34,290 nucleotides of DNA from a virus. Positions 1-6,459 of the stretch are shown piece by piece (positions within the stretch are counted from its first letter, which is position 1; every line of letters starts with the position of its first letter). The translations under genes were made by a program, and so were the position numbers. Under the pieces are notes generated by a model, which worked only from the letters and a program-made list of their open reading frames with translations, did not search any database and was not told the DNA's origin. Location of the stretch: positions 1 to 34,290 of IMG/VR virus record IMGVR_UViG_3300037145_000024, one strand, 5' to 3'.

Positions 1-231
1 CTTGCCGTCGTCATCGCCCACAACTGCGCGCAGCCGGCTCTTGTCGGCGCCACGGCGTACAGGTTTTTCGGGAATGCCGCGCTTGCCGGCGAACAGCGCC
101 CACAGCGCATCGAGCACACTAGTCTTGCCCTGGCCGTTTTTTCCGGTGATGGTTGTGATCCGCTTCGTCGGTACGATCTCGACGATCCGGATTCGCTTAA
201 AATTCTCCGCTGAAAACTGCAATATCCTCAT
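1..231 (-). CDS. RecF/SMC-like AAA ATPase, N-terminal part (runs off window)
   Basis: The first 77 residues of an ATPase continue past the window edge. A Walker A P-loop, GKNGQGKTS, lies at residues 30-38. It follows an N-terminal strand pattern (ILQFSAENFKRI...VEIVP) typical of RecF/SbcC/SMC-type ATPases that bind DNA and form coiled-coil arms. LDALWALFAGKRG after the P-loop also fits that class. The start is set by an AAAGGGGAATC ribosome site directly before the ATG. It is the third gene of the operon that begins after the terminator at 819-842. The missing C-terminus would show whether it is a recombination ATPase, a SbcC relative or a defence-type protein. Class confident, exact function unknown. 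Confidence 0.8.
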   Translation of the reverse strand, partial: MRILQFSAENFKRIRIVEIVPTKRITTITGKNGQGKTSVLDALWALFAGKRGIPEKPVRRGADKSRLRAVVGDDDGK

Positions 232-281
232 GATTCCCCTTTCCTACACTACCCGCGCTCCAATTCGGCGAGCGTAGCCAT

Positions 282-575
282 TTACCCTGGCCAGATCCTC
301 TGGCAATCTTCCAGGCTCAGCAATCGGTTTGTGTCGGCTTCCGCCACTCTGGCAGCTTCTTCTTCTGGAATATCGATTCCCATCACTTGCCCGTGTGGAT
401 TGATTCCGCGCAGATGGCATTCCAAAACGGCGTGGCCCATGCCTCGCGCCTTGATGATGACTGCGCCGCGCCATCCTTCTTCGCCCGCAAACGAAAGATA
501 CATTAGCCGCTCTGGATGCTTTTTTTCTTCATCTAGAAGTTCTTGGGTGCGCTGCATGAACTGGAGGTAGCCCAT
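282..575 (-). CDS. hypothetical 97-aa protein
   Basis: I do not recognise this protein. It has a charged helical N-terminus (residues 1-25), a predicted beta-rich middle around GWRGAVIIKARGMGHAVLECHL, and an acidic C-terminus. Three tandem ATG codons occur at its 5' end. The third (575) sits about 6 bases after a GGGGGAG ribosome site and is preferred over the first two, which are too close. The upstream gene's stop codon overlaps these ATGs, so translation is probably coupled. It sits between a small membrane protein and the ATPase. Confidence 0.6.
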   Translation of the reverse strand: MGYLQFMQRTQELLDEEKKHPERLMYLSFAGEEGWRGAVIIKARGMGHAVLECHLRGINPHGQVMGIDIPEEEAARVAEADTNRLLSLEDCQRIWPG

Positions 576-577
576 CA

Positions 578-751
578 TCATCTCCCCCAAGCGATCGCGA
601 TGCAGGCCAGGAAGAAGCCGAGCACGATCCAGTTCGATTTATGGATCCGCGCGCCGGCCGCCAGGGCTTTGCGCGTGAAAGACTCCCCCGGCGCGGCGCC
701 GGGCCGGGGTAACTTCACCAGAGCTTGATTGCGTTCCTGCTGTGACACCAT
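578..751 (-). CDS. small single-pass membrane protein (57 aa)
   Basis: This short ORF has a clear GGGAGG ribosome site 4 bases before the ATG. The protein has a polar, basic N-terminal half (about residues 1-40) and one hydrophobic segment near the C-terminus, from NWIVLGFFLACIAIAWG. Its TGA overlaps the ATG cluster of the next gene. It is the first gene after the terminator and putative control region at 777-842. Function unknown. Position and size fit a host-takeover, superinfection-exclusion or accessory membrane peptide, but that is only inference. Confidence 0.6.
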   Translation of the reverse strand: MVSQQERNQALVKLPRPGAAPGESFTRKALAAGARIHKSNWIVLGFFLACIAIAWGR

Positions 752-780
752 GCGGCCTCCCTCGACTGCCTACATCACAT

Positions 781-807
781 TACGCGCAAAATGCCACTAC
801 GCGCAAG
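781..807 (-). promoter_or_regulatory. direct repeat, possible control region of the leftmost operon
   Basis: Two exact copies of TTGCGCGTA (minus strand) occur at 807-799 and 789-781, between the terminator at 819-842 and the first gene of the next operon. The first copy contains a -35-like TTGCGC and a TAATGT lies about 19 bp downstream, so a promoter with suboptimal spacing is possible. The repeat could equally bind a regulator. No consensus strong enough for a firm call. Confidence 0.3.
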
Positions 808-818
808 TACCAAAAGTA

Positions 819-842
819 AGCCCTGCCAGTTACGGCAGGGCT
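819..842 (-). terminator. hairpin terminator after the lysis genes
   Basis: A perfect 9-bp stem (AGCCCTGCC / GGCAGGGCT) with a 6-base loop is followed on the minus strand by TACTTTTGG. The U-tract is weak, but the hairpin lies about 130 bases past the last lysis gene and just before a new small operon, as a transcription terminator would. Confidence 0.55.
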
Positions 843-973
843 ACTTGCTCTGGCGATTCTCCGCGACCTCCTTTCCTCTCCGTATTCGTACCCGGTTACC
901 GCCGGGCACCACTCAAACCGCGTCAAATTTGGCTGGTATAGGGCATGGATGCCCCTCCATGGCACTTCTGGCC

Positions 974-1477
974 CTAGATGGTCCCTGCCACCCACGCATC
1001 GTACGCTAGCTGCAATTTAGCCGTGTAGGCGGGATCCGGCGCGATATGGCCGCGGTTCCACACTTCGCCGATATCAGCCAGGCTGACGGCATTCAGGCTG
1101 ACGGCATGCCGTACCCCGATCACGTAGCTGTTGAAGAAGTCGACGAATTCCAGCGCGCAGACGGTGAGCTGCGTCTCGAGTACTCCCGGATCCTCGGTCG
1201 TGAAGTTGTCGAACATCATCTGCCACGGTCCATAGCTGCAGGCGGCCGCCTGGCCGAATTGCTGCAATAGAAGCCGCTGGCCTTTGCCCTGCGCGAGAAA
1301 TCCTCCGACGTCATACGCTGGCTCGTGGCGCGGACCGCAATTCAGTCCGAGACTGGACTCGTTCGACGCGATCGCCGCCATCACGCCGCGGCCGTCGAGC
1401 TGGGCGATTGGATCCAGTTTTAAGCTCGGCCCGTTTTCGTTGCAAGCGATCAACACGTCCGCTTTTGCGAAATTCAT
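974..1477 (-). CDS. lysozyme/transglycosylase-like endolysin
   Basis: This is probably the peptidoglycan-degrading enzyme of host lysis. The 167-aa protein has AAIASNESSLG with the likely catalytic Glu at residue 40, then SYGPWQMMFDN (81-91), matching the conserved SYG-x-x-Q-M loop of SLT/GH23-type lysozyme folds, and a C-terminal helix YTAKLQLAYDAW (151-162) typical of such enzymes. There is no signal peptide, so it would need the holin-like protein encoded three genes upstream. Its ATG overlaps the stop of the preceding gene by 4 bases (ATGA). It is the last gene of the long late operon and is followed by the terminator at 819-842. Confidence 0.72.
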   Translation of the reverse strand: MNFAKADVLIACNENGPSLKLDPIAQLDGRGVMAAIASNESSLGLNCGPRHEPAYDVGGFLAQGKGQRLLLQQFGQAAACSYGPWQMMFDNFTTEDPGVLETQLTVCALEFVDFFNSYVIGVRHAVSLNAVSLADIGEVWNRGHIAPDPAYTAKLQLAYDAWVAGTI

Positions 1478-1857
1478 GCTATCGGGGCAACGGGCGTATA
1501 GAGCGCCGGATTAAAGCCGCTCTGCGCCTGCATGTAGGCTGCCGTGCCGTTCTGCGCGGAGATGATGTAGCCGTCGATGGTGGCAAGCGTTGCGGCTGGC
1601 AATCCCGGCGTCTGTTTCAGCGTCGTCAGCACTCCGATGATGGTCGCGTAGACGGTCATGATCTCGGTCGACGGCGTGGGCTTGGTGCCGATCGATTGCA
1701 GCAGTGGATTCACCGCGCCCTCAAGCGAAGCCAGCAGAGGCGCGACCGCAGCGCCGCCAGGGATCAGCACGCTCAAGGCGACGTTTCCCGCGAGCTCGAT
1801 GGCCGGGATCAGGTTTTTCCAGTCGAAGCCGGTTGTCGTTACGGGTGCTGTGCTCAT
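1474..1857 (-). CDS. hypothetical helical protein of the lysis cassette
   Basis: I do not recognise this 127-aa protein. It has two moderately hydrophobic alanine/leucine/isoleucine-rich segments: ALSVLIPGGAAVAPLLASL (about 27-45) and a stretch around IMTVYATIIGVLTTLK (66-81). It overlaps both neighbours by ATGA. It lies between a lipoprotein and the endolysin, so a role in lysis (membrane-associated regulator, pinholin-like or spanin partner) is possible, but no motif proves it. Confidence 0.6.
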   Translation of the reverse strand: MSTAPVTTTGFDWKNLIPAIELAGNVALSVLIPGGAAVAPLLASLEGAVNPLLQSIGTKPTPSTEIMTVYATIIGVLTTLKQTPGLPAATLATIDGYIISAQNGTAAYMQAQSGFNPALYTPVAPIA

Positions 1858-2216
1858 TGGCTCACCGCCGGGGTGGGAAGTGCCGCCTGCTTGGTCTGCA
1901 CGGTATTCACTGCCGCCTGTGCCGCCGCCTGCGTCGCTGTCCCGGCGTGGTAGGCCAGGTAAACCGACTGCGCCGCGTTCAGGCTCACGCCGAAGTCGTT
2001 GAAGGCCGTTTTCTGCGCTGCCGTCAACGTGAGTTGTCCGCTGGCCGATTGCTGCTGAATCGAGCTGTAGAAGGAGTGAGCTCCGGCCAGGATCTCGCCC
2101 ATCTGCTGATCGGCTGAATTCGAATAGCCCGGCGCCAGGGCCTGCGGTTGCGTCGAGCTGGGCGTGCAGGCCGTCAGCATCAGGCAGAGGGCCAGTGTTG
2201 CGAGTGAGCGTTTCAT
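1854..2216 (-). CDS. outer-membrane-type lipoprotein in lysis cassette
   Basis: The N-terminus is a typical lipoprotein signal: MKR, a hydrophobic core, then the lipobox LTAC with the lipidated Cys at residue 17. The mature part (about 104 aa) is Gln/Ala/Ser-rich and helical, with no known domain. Its place between the holin-like gene and the endolysin suggests an Rz1-like or unimolecular-spanin role in breaching the outer membrane. It is longer than classic Rz1 proteins, and no C-terminal membrane segment is visible. The ATG directly follows the stop of the holin-like gene. Confidence 0.68.
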   Translation of the reverse strand: MKRSLATLALCLMLTACTPSSTQPQALAPGYSNSADQQMGEILAGAHSFYSSIQQQSASGQLTLTAAQKTAFNDFGVSLNAAQSVYLAYHAGTATQAAAQAAVNTVQTKQAALPTPAVSQ

Positions 2217-2480
2217 CTAAATTCCTTTCGGTTGCGCCGGTCCCACCGGCTGTAAAGGGAGAGGAGTTTCAGGCGTGGTCATGACGGGCTTCGAATCCGG
2301 AAGCTGCGCCTTGGTCGTGGACTGGAAAAGTTGAACCGCAGCACCAATGACGCCTGCGGCGATTCCGATATCGAGGCCGCTTTTGTGGAACACGACAACC
2401 ATCGCTCCGCCGGTGAGCAGGATCAGAAAGGCCCAAACCTGCGAATTGATTGAGTTGATGGATTCGATGAAACTCTTCAT
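2217..2480 (-). CDS. holin-like two-helix membrane protein
   Basis: The 87-aa protein has a short amphipathic N-terminus and two membrane segments at about residues 15-31 (VWAFLILLTGGAMVVVF) and 35-52 (LDIGIAAGVIGAAVQLF). A polar, proline-rich tail follows. Size, topology and position before the lipoprotein and endolysin fit a small phage holin. The family cannot be named from sequence. It overlaps the acyl carrier protein gene by 4 bases (ATGA). Confidence 0.62.
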   Translation of the reverse strand: MKSFIESINSINSQVWAFLILLTGGAMVVVFHKSGLDIGIAAGVIGAAVQLFQSTTKAQLPDSKPVMTTPETPLPLQPVGPAQPKGI

Positions 2481-2746
2481 TGATGCGCCACCTTCTGGAC
2501 AGTTGCGAAGACCTGGCCAACCGTCTTCCAGGCGTCAGCCTCTTCCTCGTCGATCCCCGTGCCGGCTGGGAGCAGTTCTTCCTCGAGCTTCATCACGATT
2601 TCAATGCGGTCGAGCGAATCCATGCCGAGATCATCCTCGAGGGCCGCGTCGGGCGTGAACTGCGCTTCGTCGAACAGCAACACGCTGGCCAGGATCTCTT
2701 TGGTCCGCTGCTCGAGCTGGATCTTATTCGTGGTGACCAATCGCAT
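2477..2746 (-). CDS. acpP-like: acyl carrier protein
   Basis: An 89-aa protein with the hallmark of acyl carrier proteins. The motif DDLGMDSLDRIEIVMKLEEE (residues 38-57) puts the phosphopantetheine attachment serine at residue 44 in DSL, followed by the acidic recognition helix. Length, acidic character and the helix before the motif (LEQRTKEILASVL) all match. ACPs carry acyl chains in fatty-acid, lipid A and related synthesis in the cytoplasm, after a host phosphopantetheinyl transferase modifies them. The gene is translationally coupled to the holin-like gene and starts inside the end of the preceding basic-protein gene. No other fatty-acid gene is present here, so it would have to work with host enzymes. 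Confidence 0.88.
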   Translation of the reverse strand: MRLVTTNKIQLEQRTKEILASVLLFDEAQFTPDAALEDDLGMDSLDRIEIVMKLEEELLPAGTGIDEEEADAWKTVGQVFATVQKVAHQ

Positions 2747-2939
2747 TGTGAGGCTCGTGATTCCCGCTTTTGTGCGCTTTCAATTTGTTCTGGTATGCAC
2801 CGATCGCCGCGCCTTTGCCTTTGGCGGCCGCAATCTTTGCGAAGTTGCCGGTAGTTTTCGTGCGCCCGATCGCCCGGACTGCGGCCCGTCCGTGTGCGCC
2901 CTTCGGCGTGTGACCTTTAGAAGCGGAATTCAGCTTCAT
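2724..2939 (-). CDS. small basic protein (71 aa)
   Basis: A Lys/Arg/His/Ala-rich protein with two repeats rich in G-K and A-K (for example TTGNFAKIAAAKGKGAAIG). It has no membrane segment and no named domain. The ribosome site ACGGAGGTTAA precedes the ATG. The 3' end overlaps the acyl carrier protein start by 23 bases. The composition suggests a nucleic-acid-binding or DNA-condensing peptide, which is inference only. Confidence 0.6.
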   Translation of the reverse strand: MKLNSASKGHTPKGAHGRAAVRAIGRTKTTGNFAKIAAAKGKGAAIGAYQNKLKAHKSGNHEPHNAIGHHE

Positions 2940-2974
2940 TTAACCTCCGTGAGAATGCGGTTCAATGGGGCTCC

Positions 2975-3103
2975 CTAGTTGATCTGCCAGCAAACATTGC
3001 TCACATCCGCACTCACCCCTGCGAGAGCAGTGTAAGAGTCGATCACAAAAGGCTGCGATCCCGTCCGCCGCCAATTCGATTCATTAATTCTCCTTTTTTT
3101 CTT
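2975..3103 (-). pseudogene. orphan C-terminal coding remnant after the fibre-like gene
   Basis: Directly after the TAA of the 3104-3823 gene, the same frame stays open for 42 more codons and ends at TAG. It contains protein-like sequence such as GSQPFVIDSYTALAGVSADV. No proper start codon precedes it in this frame; a good AAAGGAG site at about 3091 only serves a 13-codon ORF in another frame. I read it as the left-over C-terminus of an earlier fibre protein. The rest of the 2940-3103 gap holds only the ribosome site of the next gene. Confidence 0.35.
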
Positions 3104-3823
3104 TTACTGTGCTGTAAAGCTAAATGTCGCACTGTTACTGAAATTCTGACCAGCGAACCCGCTAAATACAAAAGTGTTCAGGGTTCCAGTTGAGACCCAT
3201 GATCCCCAAAATTGAAACAATTGGTGACTGGAGCCATCTCTATAGCCGTCAAGAGAATTAAAAGTAACATTACTTCCACCGAGATTATGGAATGTCGCAT
3301 CGAACGATGCAGAACCTCCAGTACCTGCAAAGCTCCCGAGTTGCAGTTGGGGAGTGGTGTTAAACTGCGCCCCGTCACTCCTATCAGTATTATAGTGTCC
3401 AGTCGTAGTGTCTCCATTTAGTTGTACCTGAATCTGATCCGCCGCTGATGCTGTTAAACCCCCACCGTGAATCTCTAAGTTTAAAGGCGTGCTGCCCACA
3501 ACGACAGTCAGCGTTGAAACTCCATTAGTCGCAGTGACAAGCCCGTTTGAACAAGTACCATTAGTAACTGTTAGTGATGAGCAAGGAATTAAACCACTAC
3601 CACTACCACTACCACTATTGAATTTTGTCCAGGTATTCGCCGGTCCGCAGATCCAGGGCACGCCAAGGATCCCGACAACATCGTTGGTCGCGCACGTCGC
3701 CGGCAGCGTGGCCGCGCCGTGGAAACGATAGGCCGACTGACTGGAGATCCCGCCGCCTGGCCCCTGCGCATGCGCTGCAGCCGCGATCGCGAACAATAAG
3801 AAAGCTGCGATCTTCAGCCTCAT
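3104..3823 (-). CDS. Sec-exported fibre/adhesin-like protein
   Basis: The 239-aa protein begins with a standard Sec signal peptide ending AHAQ at about residue 20. Then follow a short domain with two Cys pairs (residues 40-60 and 80-91), a (Ser-Gly)4 linker at about 70-77, and a long beta-rich, Asn/Ser/Thr/Gly-rich C-terminal domain. The part after the linker (3104 to about 3592) is visibly AT-richer than its neighbours, which suggests that domain came from elsewhere. The ATG overlaps the stop of the previous gene by 1 base and follows a GAGGTGA site. It may be a receptor-binding tip or a secreted protein. No family recognised. Confidence 0.68.
   Translation of the reverse strand: MRLKIAAFLLFAIAAAAHAQGPGGGISSQSAYRFHGAATLPATCATNDVVGILGVPWICGPANTWTKFNSGSGSGSGLIPCSSLTVTNGTCSNGLVTATNGVSTLTVVVGSTPLNLEIHGGGLTASAADQIQVQLNGDTTTGHYNTDRSDGAQFNTTPQLQLGSFAGTGGSASFDATFHNLGGSNVTFNSLDGYRDGSSHQLFQFWGSWVSTGTLNTFVFSGFAGQNFSNSATFSFTAQ
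3593..3616. repeat. (ACCACT)4 microsatellite coding a Ser-Gly linker
   Basis: Four exact tandem ACCACT units encode (Ser-Gly)4 on the minus strand. The repeat lies on the boundary between the GC-rich 5' part and the AT-rich 3' part of the exported fibre-like gene, so it marks a domain junction and could change in copy number by slippage. Confidence 0.85.
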
Positions 3824-4173
3824 CAGCTCACCTCGACATTGACGATCGCGCCATTCGCGCTCGCCTGGATATAGCCTTTGGCGATTGTCGCCGCAGCTAC
3901 CGACCAGGTGGGCGAAAGCGGCTTAGCAAGACTTGACCCGGCATCGAGAACAAGCCCTGGTCCCGTCCCTGTGATGTTCACGTCGCCATAGGTGACCGAA
4001 GTTCCGCCATTCGAGGGATCGCTCTGCACAATCAGCGAACTCGCGGGCGCAGCGGGCACGGTGGGAGTCGTCGGGCTCAGAGTCACGCCGAGAATCGTTC
4101 CGCCCTGAAACAGCGTCCACAGGTTGAACGGCCCTTTGGTGATGTCCGTGATCGTCGCTTTAAGGCTGGCCAA
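3823..4173 (-). CDS. small structural-type protein (116 aa)
   Basis: A beta-rich protein with no signal peptide: an N-terminal segment around TKGPFNLWTLFQGGTILGV, then Thr/Pro/Gly-rich sequence. No domain recognised. The probable start is TTG at 4173, preceded by GCGAGGCGCAC with normal spacing. The gene runs into the exported fibre-like gene (1-base overlap), so the two are probably made together as tail or adhesion components. Confidence 0.55.
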   Translation of the reverse strand: MASLKATITDITKGPFNLWTLFQGGTILGVTLSPTTPTVPAAPASSLIVQSDPSNGGTSVTYGDVNITGTGPGLVLDAGSSLAKPLSPTWSVAAATIAKGYIQASANGAIVNVEVS

Positions 4174-4230
4174 AGTGCGCCTCGCTTTCGCATTTCATCC
4201 TACAGTGCCCGCGTCCCAGCTTCAAGGGTT

Positions 4231-4473
4231 TCATGCGACTTTCTCGGCTACCCGCGCTTGATAGGCGCGCCGACGATAGCGCAAGCGGAACTGTTCAATC
4301 AAAACCTCATCCCGGTGATGGATACATTCGCAAGCATCATCGGCGCAGGCATCGTGTCTGTTACAAATACAGTCCGAGCACATGCCGTGAGACATTCGGC
4401 TGGGCTTCACCCACGCTCGCTGGCGCGGTTTCCGTGGTCCGTTCTTACGCCGGCCCTGATCCCAGCCGCTCAT
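4231..4473 (-). CDS. small Cys/His-rich protein, probably zinc-binding
   Basis: The 80-aa basic protein has a central cluster of Cys and His (C32, C35, C37, H40, C43, C48, C50, H52, H53) flanked by Arg/Lys-rich arms. It fits a small zinc-binding, nucleic-acid-contacting protein. The ATG overlaps the stop of the coiled-coil gene upstream (ATGA). Family unknown. Confidence 0.6.
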   Translation of the reverse strand: MSGWDQGRRKNGPRKPRQRAWVKPSRMSHGMCSDCICNRHDACADDACECIHHRDEVLIEQFRLRYRRRAYQARVAEKVA

Positions 4474-4694
4474 AGCACTACTCCGCGCGCCTTGCAGCTT
4501 CCATGAAGGCCCGCTGCATGGTGTCGGCGGAGTAGCTGTTTTTCTAGTTCTAGCAGTTCCTCTGTCAGTGCGATTGCTCCCTTTGTTCGGTGCAGATTTT
4601 TGTCGCTGTTTCTTATCTGTCTTAGAAACAGGCTTTCCAGACGTTCCAGTTTTCTTTCCAGCTTTCCGACCCTTTCCAGTTGATAGAGACTCAC
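4470..4694 (-). CDS. small coiled-coil protein (74 aa)
   Basis: Residues 4-30 form a leucine heptad pattern (LERVGKLERKLERLESLFL), followed by a second helix TEELLELEKQLLRR. The start is GTG at 4694, with GGAG 6 bases upstream. The gene lies 22 bases after the FnIII protein gene. The DNA is slightly AT-richer than its neighbours. Function unknown; an oligomerising structural or regulatory peptide is plausible. Confidence 0.55.
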   Translation of the reverse strand: MSLYQLERVGKLERKLERLESLFLRQIRNSDKNLHRTKGAIALTEELLELEKQLLRRHHAAGLHGSCKARGVVL

Positions 4695-4716
4695 GGAGTA
4701 CTCCGGGGCATCGCGC

Positions 4717-5415
4717 TTAGTTGGTCACCGAAAGTGTCAAGTCTGTGGGCGTCGGAGGCGTCGGGAGCGACGGCGCAGCGGCCACAACCACCTGCCCCGT
4801 GTTGCTGGGCACGCTTTGGGCTCCCGCCGCGTCGACCGAAACCACATAATACTGGTAGGTCGTCGAGGCGGCGATAGTGTTGTCGGTGTAGGTTGTTTGA
4901 GTAATTGGCAGCGCCGTGGGCGTGATCTGGGCCGGCGCTGCCCCTCCCTGAATTCCTCGGAAAACTAGAAAGCCGGTCGCAGCCGGTGGCGCTGGAACCG
5001 TGGCAGTTGCGGCTGCTGGCACTCCGGCTGTCCACGTAAGCACCACGCCACATGCGGGATTCGGATCCGTCGCGCAAAATTTGACCTGAGCGGGCGGGGG
5101 AGGCGGCGGGGTGACACCGCCCACGGTCACGGGCGCCGATTGCGCCGAGGCGCCGGATGCGTTCACTGCAGCGACTGTGTACGAGGCCCCGGCCACCGGA
5201 TTGGTGACCAGCCATCCAACGTTCGGGTCACTCCCGAGCAGAGTGCCGTTGCTGTAGACGTTATAGCTGGTTGCGCCTGGCGAAGCGTTCCAGGTGAACG
5301 CGACCATCGTGCCGTCTTGGACTACCGCCGCGGCCCCTGTAGGAACGGGCGGCGCTTGCGCGTGGGCCGTGAGCACGGCCAGTGCGAGAAGTGCGAATGC
5401 GAAAAATTGTTTCAT
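4717..5415 (-). CDS. Sec-exported protein with two fibronectin type III domains
   Basis: The 232-aa protein has a clear Sec signal peptide (MKQFFAFALLALAVLTAHAQ). Two FnIII-like domains follow. Domain 1 is at about residues 23-99 (FTWNASPGATSYNVYSNG, then YTVAAVNASGASAQS). A PPPPPP linker follows. Domain 2 is at about 110-212 (VVLTWTAG, then TTYQYYVVSVDAAGAQSVPS). FnIII domains mediate adhesion on phage tails and secreted bacterial enzymes. A real signal peptide in front of such domains on a phage gene is unusual and implies export to the periplasm or surface unless the signal serves another purpose. The ATG follows AGAGAGGAAAATC. Confidence 0.76.
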   Translation of the reverse strand: MKQFFAFALLALAVLTAHAQAPPVPTGAAAVVQDGTMVAFTWNASPGATSYNVYSNGTLLGSDPNVGWLVTNPVAGASYTVAAVNASGASAQSAPVTVGGVTPPPPPPAQVKFCATDPNPACGVVLTWTAGVPAAATATVPAPPAATGFLVFRGIQGGAAPAQITPTALPITQTTYTDNTIAASTTYQYYVVSVDAAGAQSVPSNTGQVVVAAAPSLPTPPTPTDLTLSVTN

Positions 5416-5430
5416 GATTTTCCTCTCTCT

Positions 5431-6459
5431 TTACGGTACGGAGCCGACCCAGCTACTTCCGTTCCAATGGCAAAGTACAAAATCTGACCCGCCGCCGGTC
5501 GAGCAATCTGTCGTCGTCGCGCCGTCGGACACAAAGGCCACAGCCTGGAAGGGTGCGGGAGCTGGAAGCTGGGCCACAGGGTAAACATAAAGCAGATTCG
5601 GCCATCCCGCACTGATACCGAGTGCGTTCGTAGTTGGGTTATAGACCAGCGGCGGCTGGATCTGCAAGCTCGTCGTGGCTGGCGGCGCGGCCCCGGTGTA
5701 GTGCACTTCGAGCCCGATCAGCGCGATCGCCAGTGCACCTCCTCCGTTGCAGCACCGATTCGCGACCAGGCTCACCGCGGAATAGTTGGTCGGCAAGCCT
5801 GTAAACGGGGCAGTCACTTCGACTAGGCCGTAAGGGTTGAGTCCAGGGCCAGATAGATCGTGGGGCACACCGAAATAAGTTCCGCTGCCTACGCCGCCGC
5901 CGCCGGGGTTAGCGATGCCAAAGTCTTCCTGCGCGGCGCTCACCATGTTCGATTGCGAGATTGCAAACTCGTAGATCGAAGTCACGTTCGCCGGAAGAAT
6001 GTACGACGGCAGAGTGTAGTTATTCCAGTTGATCGCTGAATTCCCGCCGCCGAGCAGGTTGCCCGAATTCGCGGTACAGCTCGTGGCAGAGCTCCCGGCT
6101 GTGACCACGCATGCCTGCGCAAACACGAGCGCATACTGGCCCGATCCGGCGGGAGTGTACTGCATTTGGATCGTCGAGCCGTTGGGTCCGCAGTTCGGGC
6201 AATCGATGGTGATGTTTCCCGTCGCCGGCACGGCAGACTGCCCGTTTACCCGGATCGGTGCAGTGCCTTGCGCGGTCCCCACGCCGGCGCCCGTTCCATT
6301 CGGCACGCACTGATTCGTCGTGATGTTATAGACCGTCGACCCTGCCGCGCAGTTCGGCCACTTGATGTTTGTATTCGGGTTTATCTGCGCGTGCGCGCTC
6401 GCCGCGCCGCAAGCTATTAACAGGCCGAGCAATCCGAGTTTAAGTGATGCAAAGCGCAT
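5431..6459 (-). CDS. Sec-exported beta-rich fibre-like protein (342 aa)
   Basis: An N-terminal signal peptide (basic MRFASLK, hydrophobic core, ASAHAQ cleavage site near residue 25) precedes a Gly/Asn/Thr-rich protein with several Cys pairs (NITIDCPNCGPNG and others). The C-terminal segment (FVLCHWNGSSWVGSVP) resembles the ends of phage tail-fibre or head-fibre modules. The gene overlaps the preceding structural gene by 20 bases and lies 15 bases before the FnIII protein gene. Fibre/adhesin role inferred from composition and position. Confidence 0.65.
   Translation of the reverse strand: MRFASLKLGLLGLLIACGAASAHAQINPNTNIKWPNCAAGSTVYNITTNQCVPNGTGAGVGTAQGTAPIRVNGQSAVPATGNITIDCPNCGPNGSTIQMQYTPAGSGQYALVFAQACVVTAGSSATSCTANSGNLLGGGNSAINWNNYTLPSYILPANVTSIYEFAISQSNMVSAAQEDFGIANPGGGGVGSGTYFGVPHDLSGPGLNPYGLVEVTAPFTGLPTNYSAVSLVANRCCNGGGALAIALIGLEVHYTGAAPPATTSLQIQPPLVYNPTTNALGISAGWPNLLYVYPVAQLPAPAPFQAVAFVSDGATTTDCSTGGGSDFVLCHWNGSSWVGSVP

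Noticed and set aside
752-973. Small gene between lysozyme and the left operon
   Set aside because: Only ORFs of 7-15 codons, or frames through the terminator, are open; AAGGAGG near 870 is not followed by a start codon.
3061-3103. 13-codon ORF after a strong AAAGGAG site
   Set aside because: Too short to support; the site may be a relic or serve the orphan frame with a damaged start.
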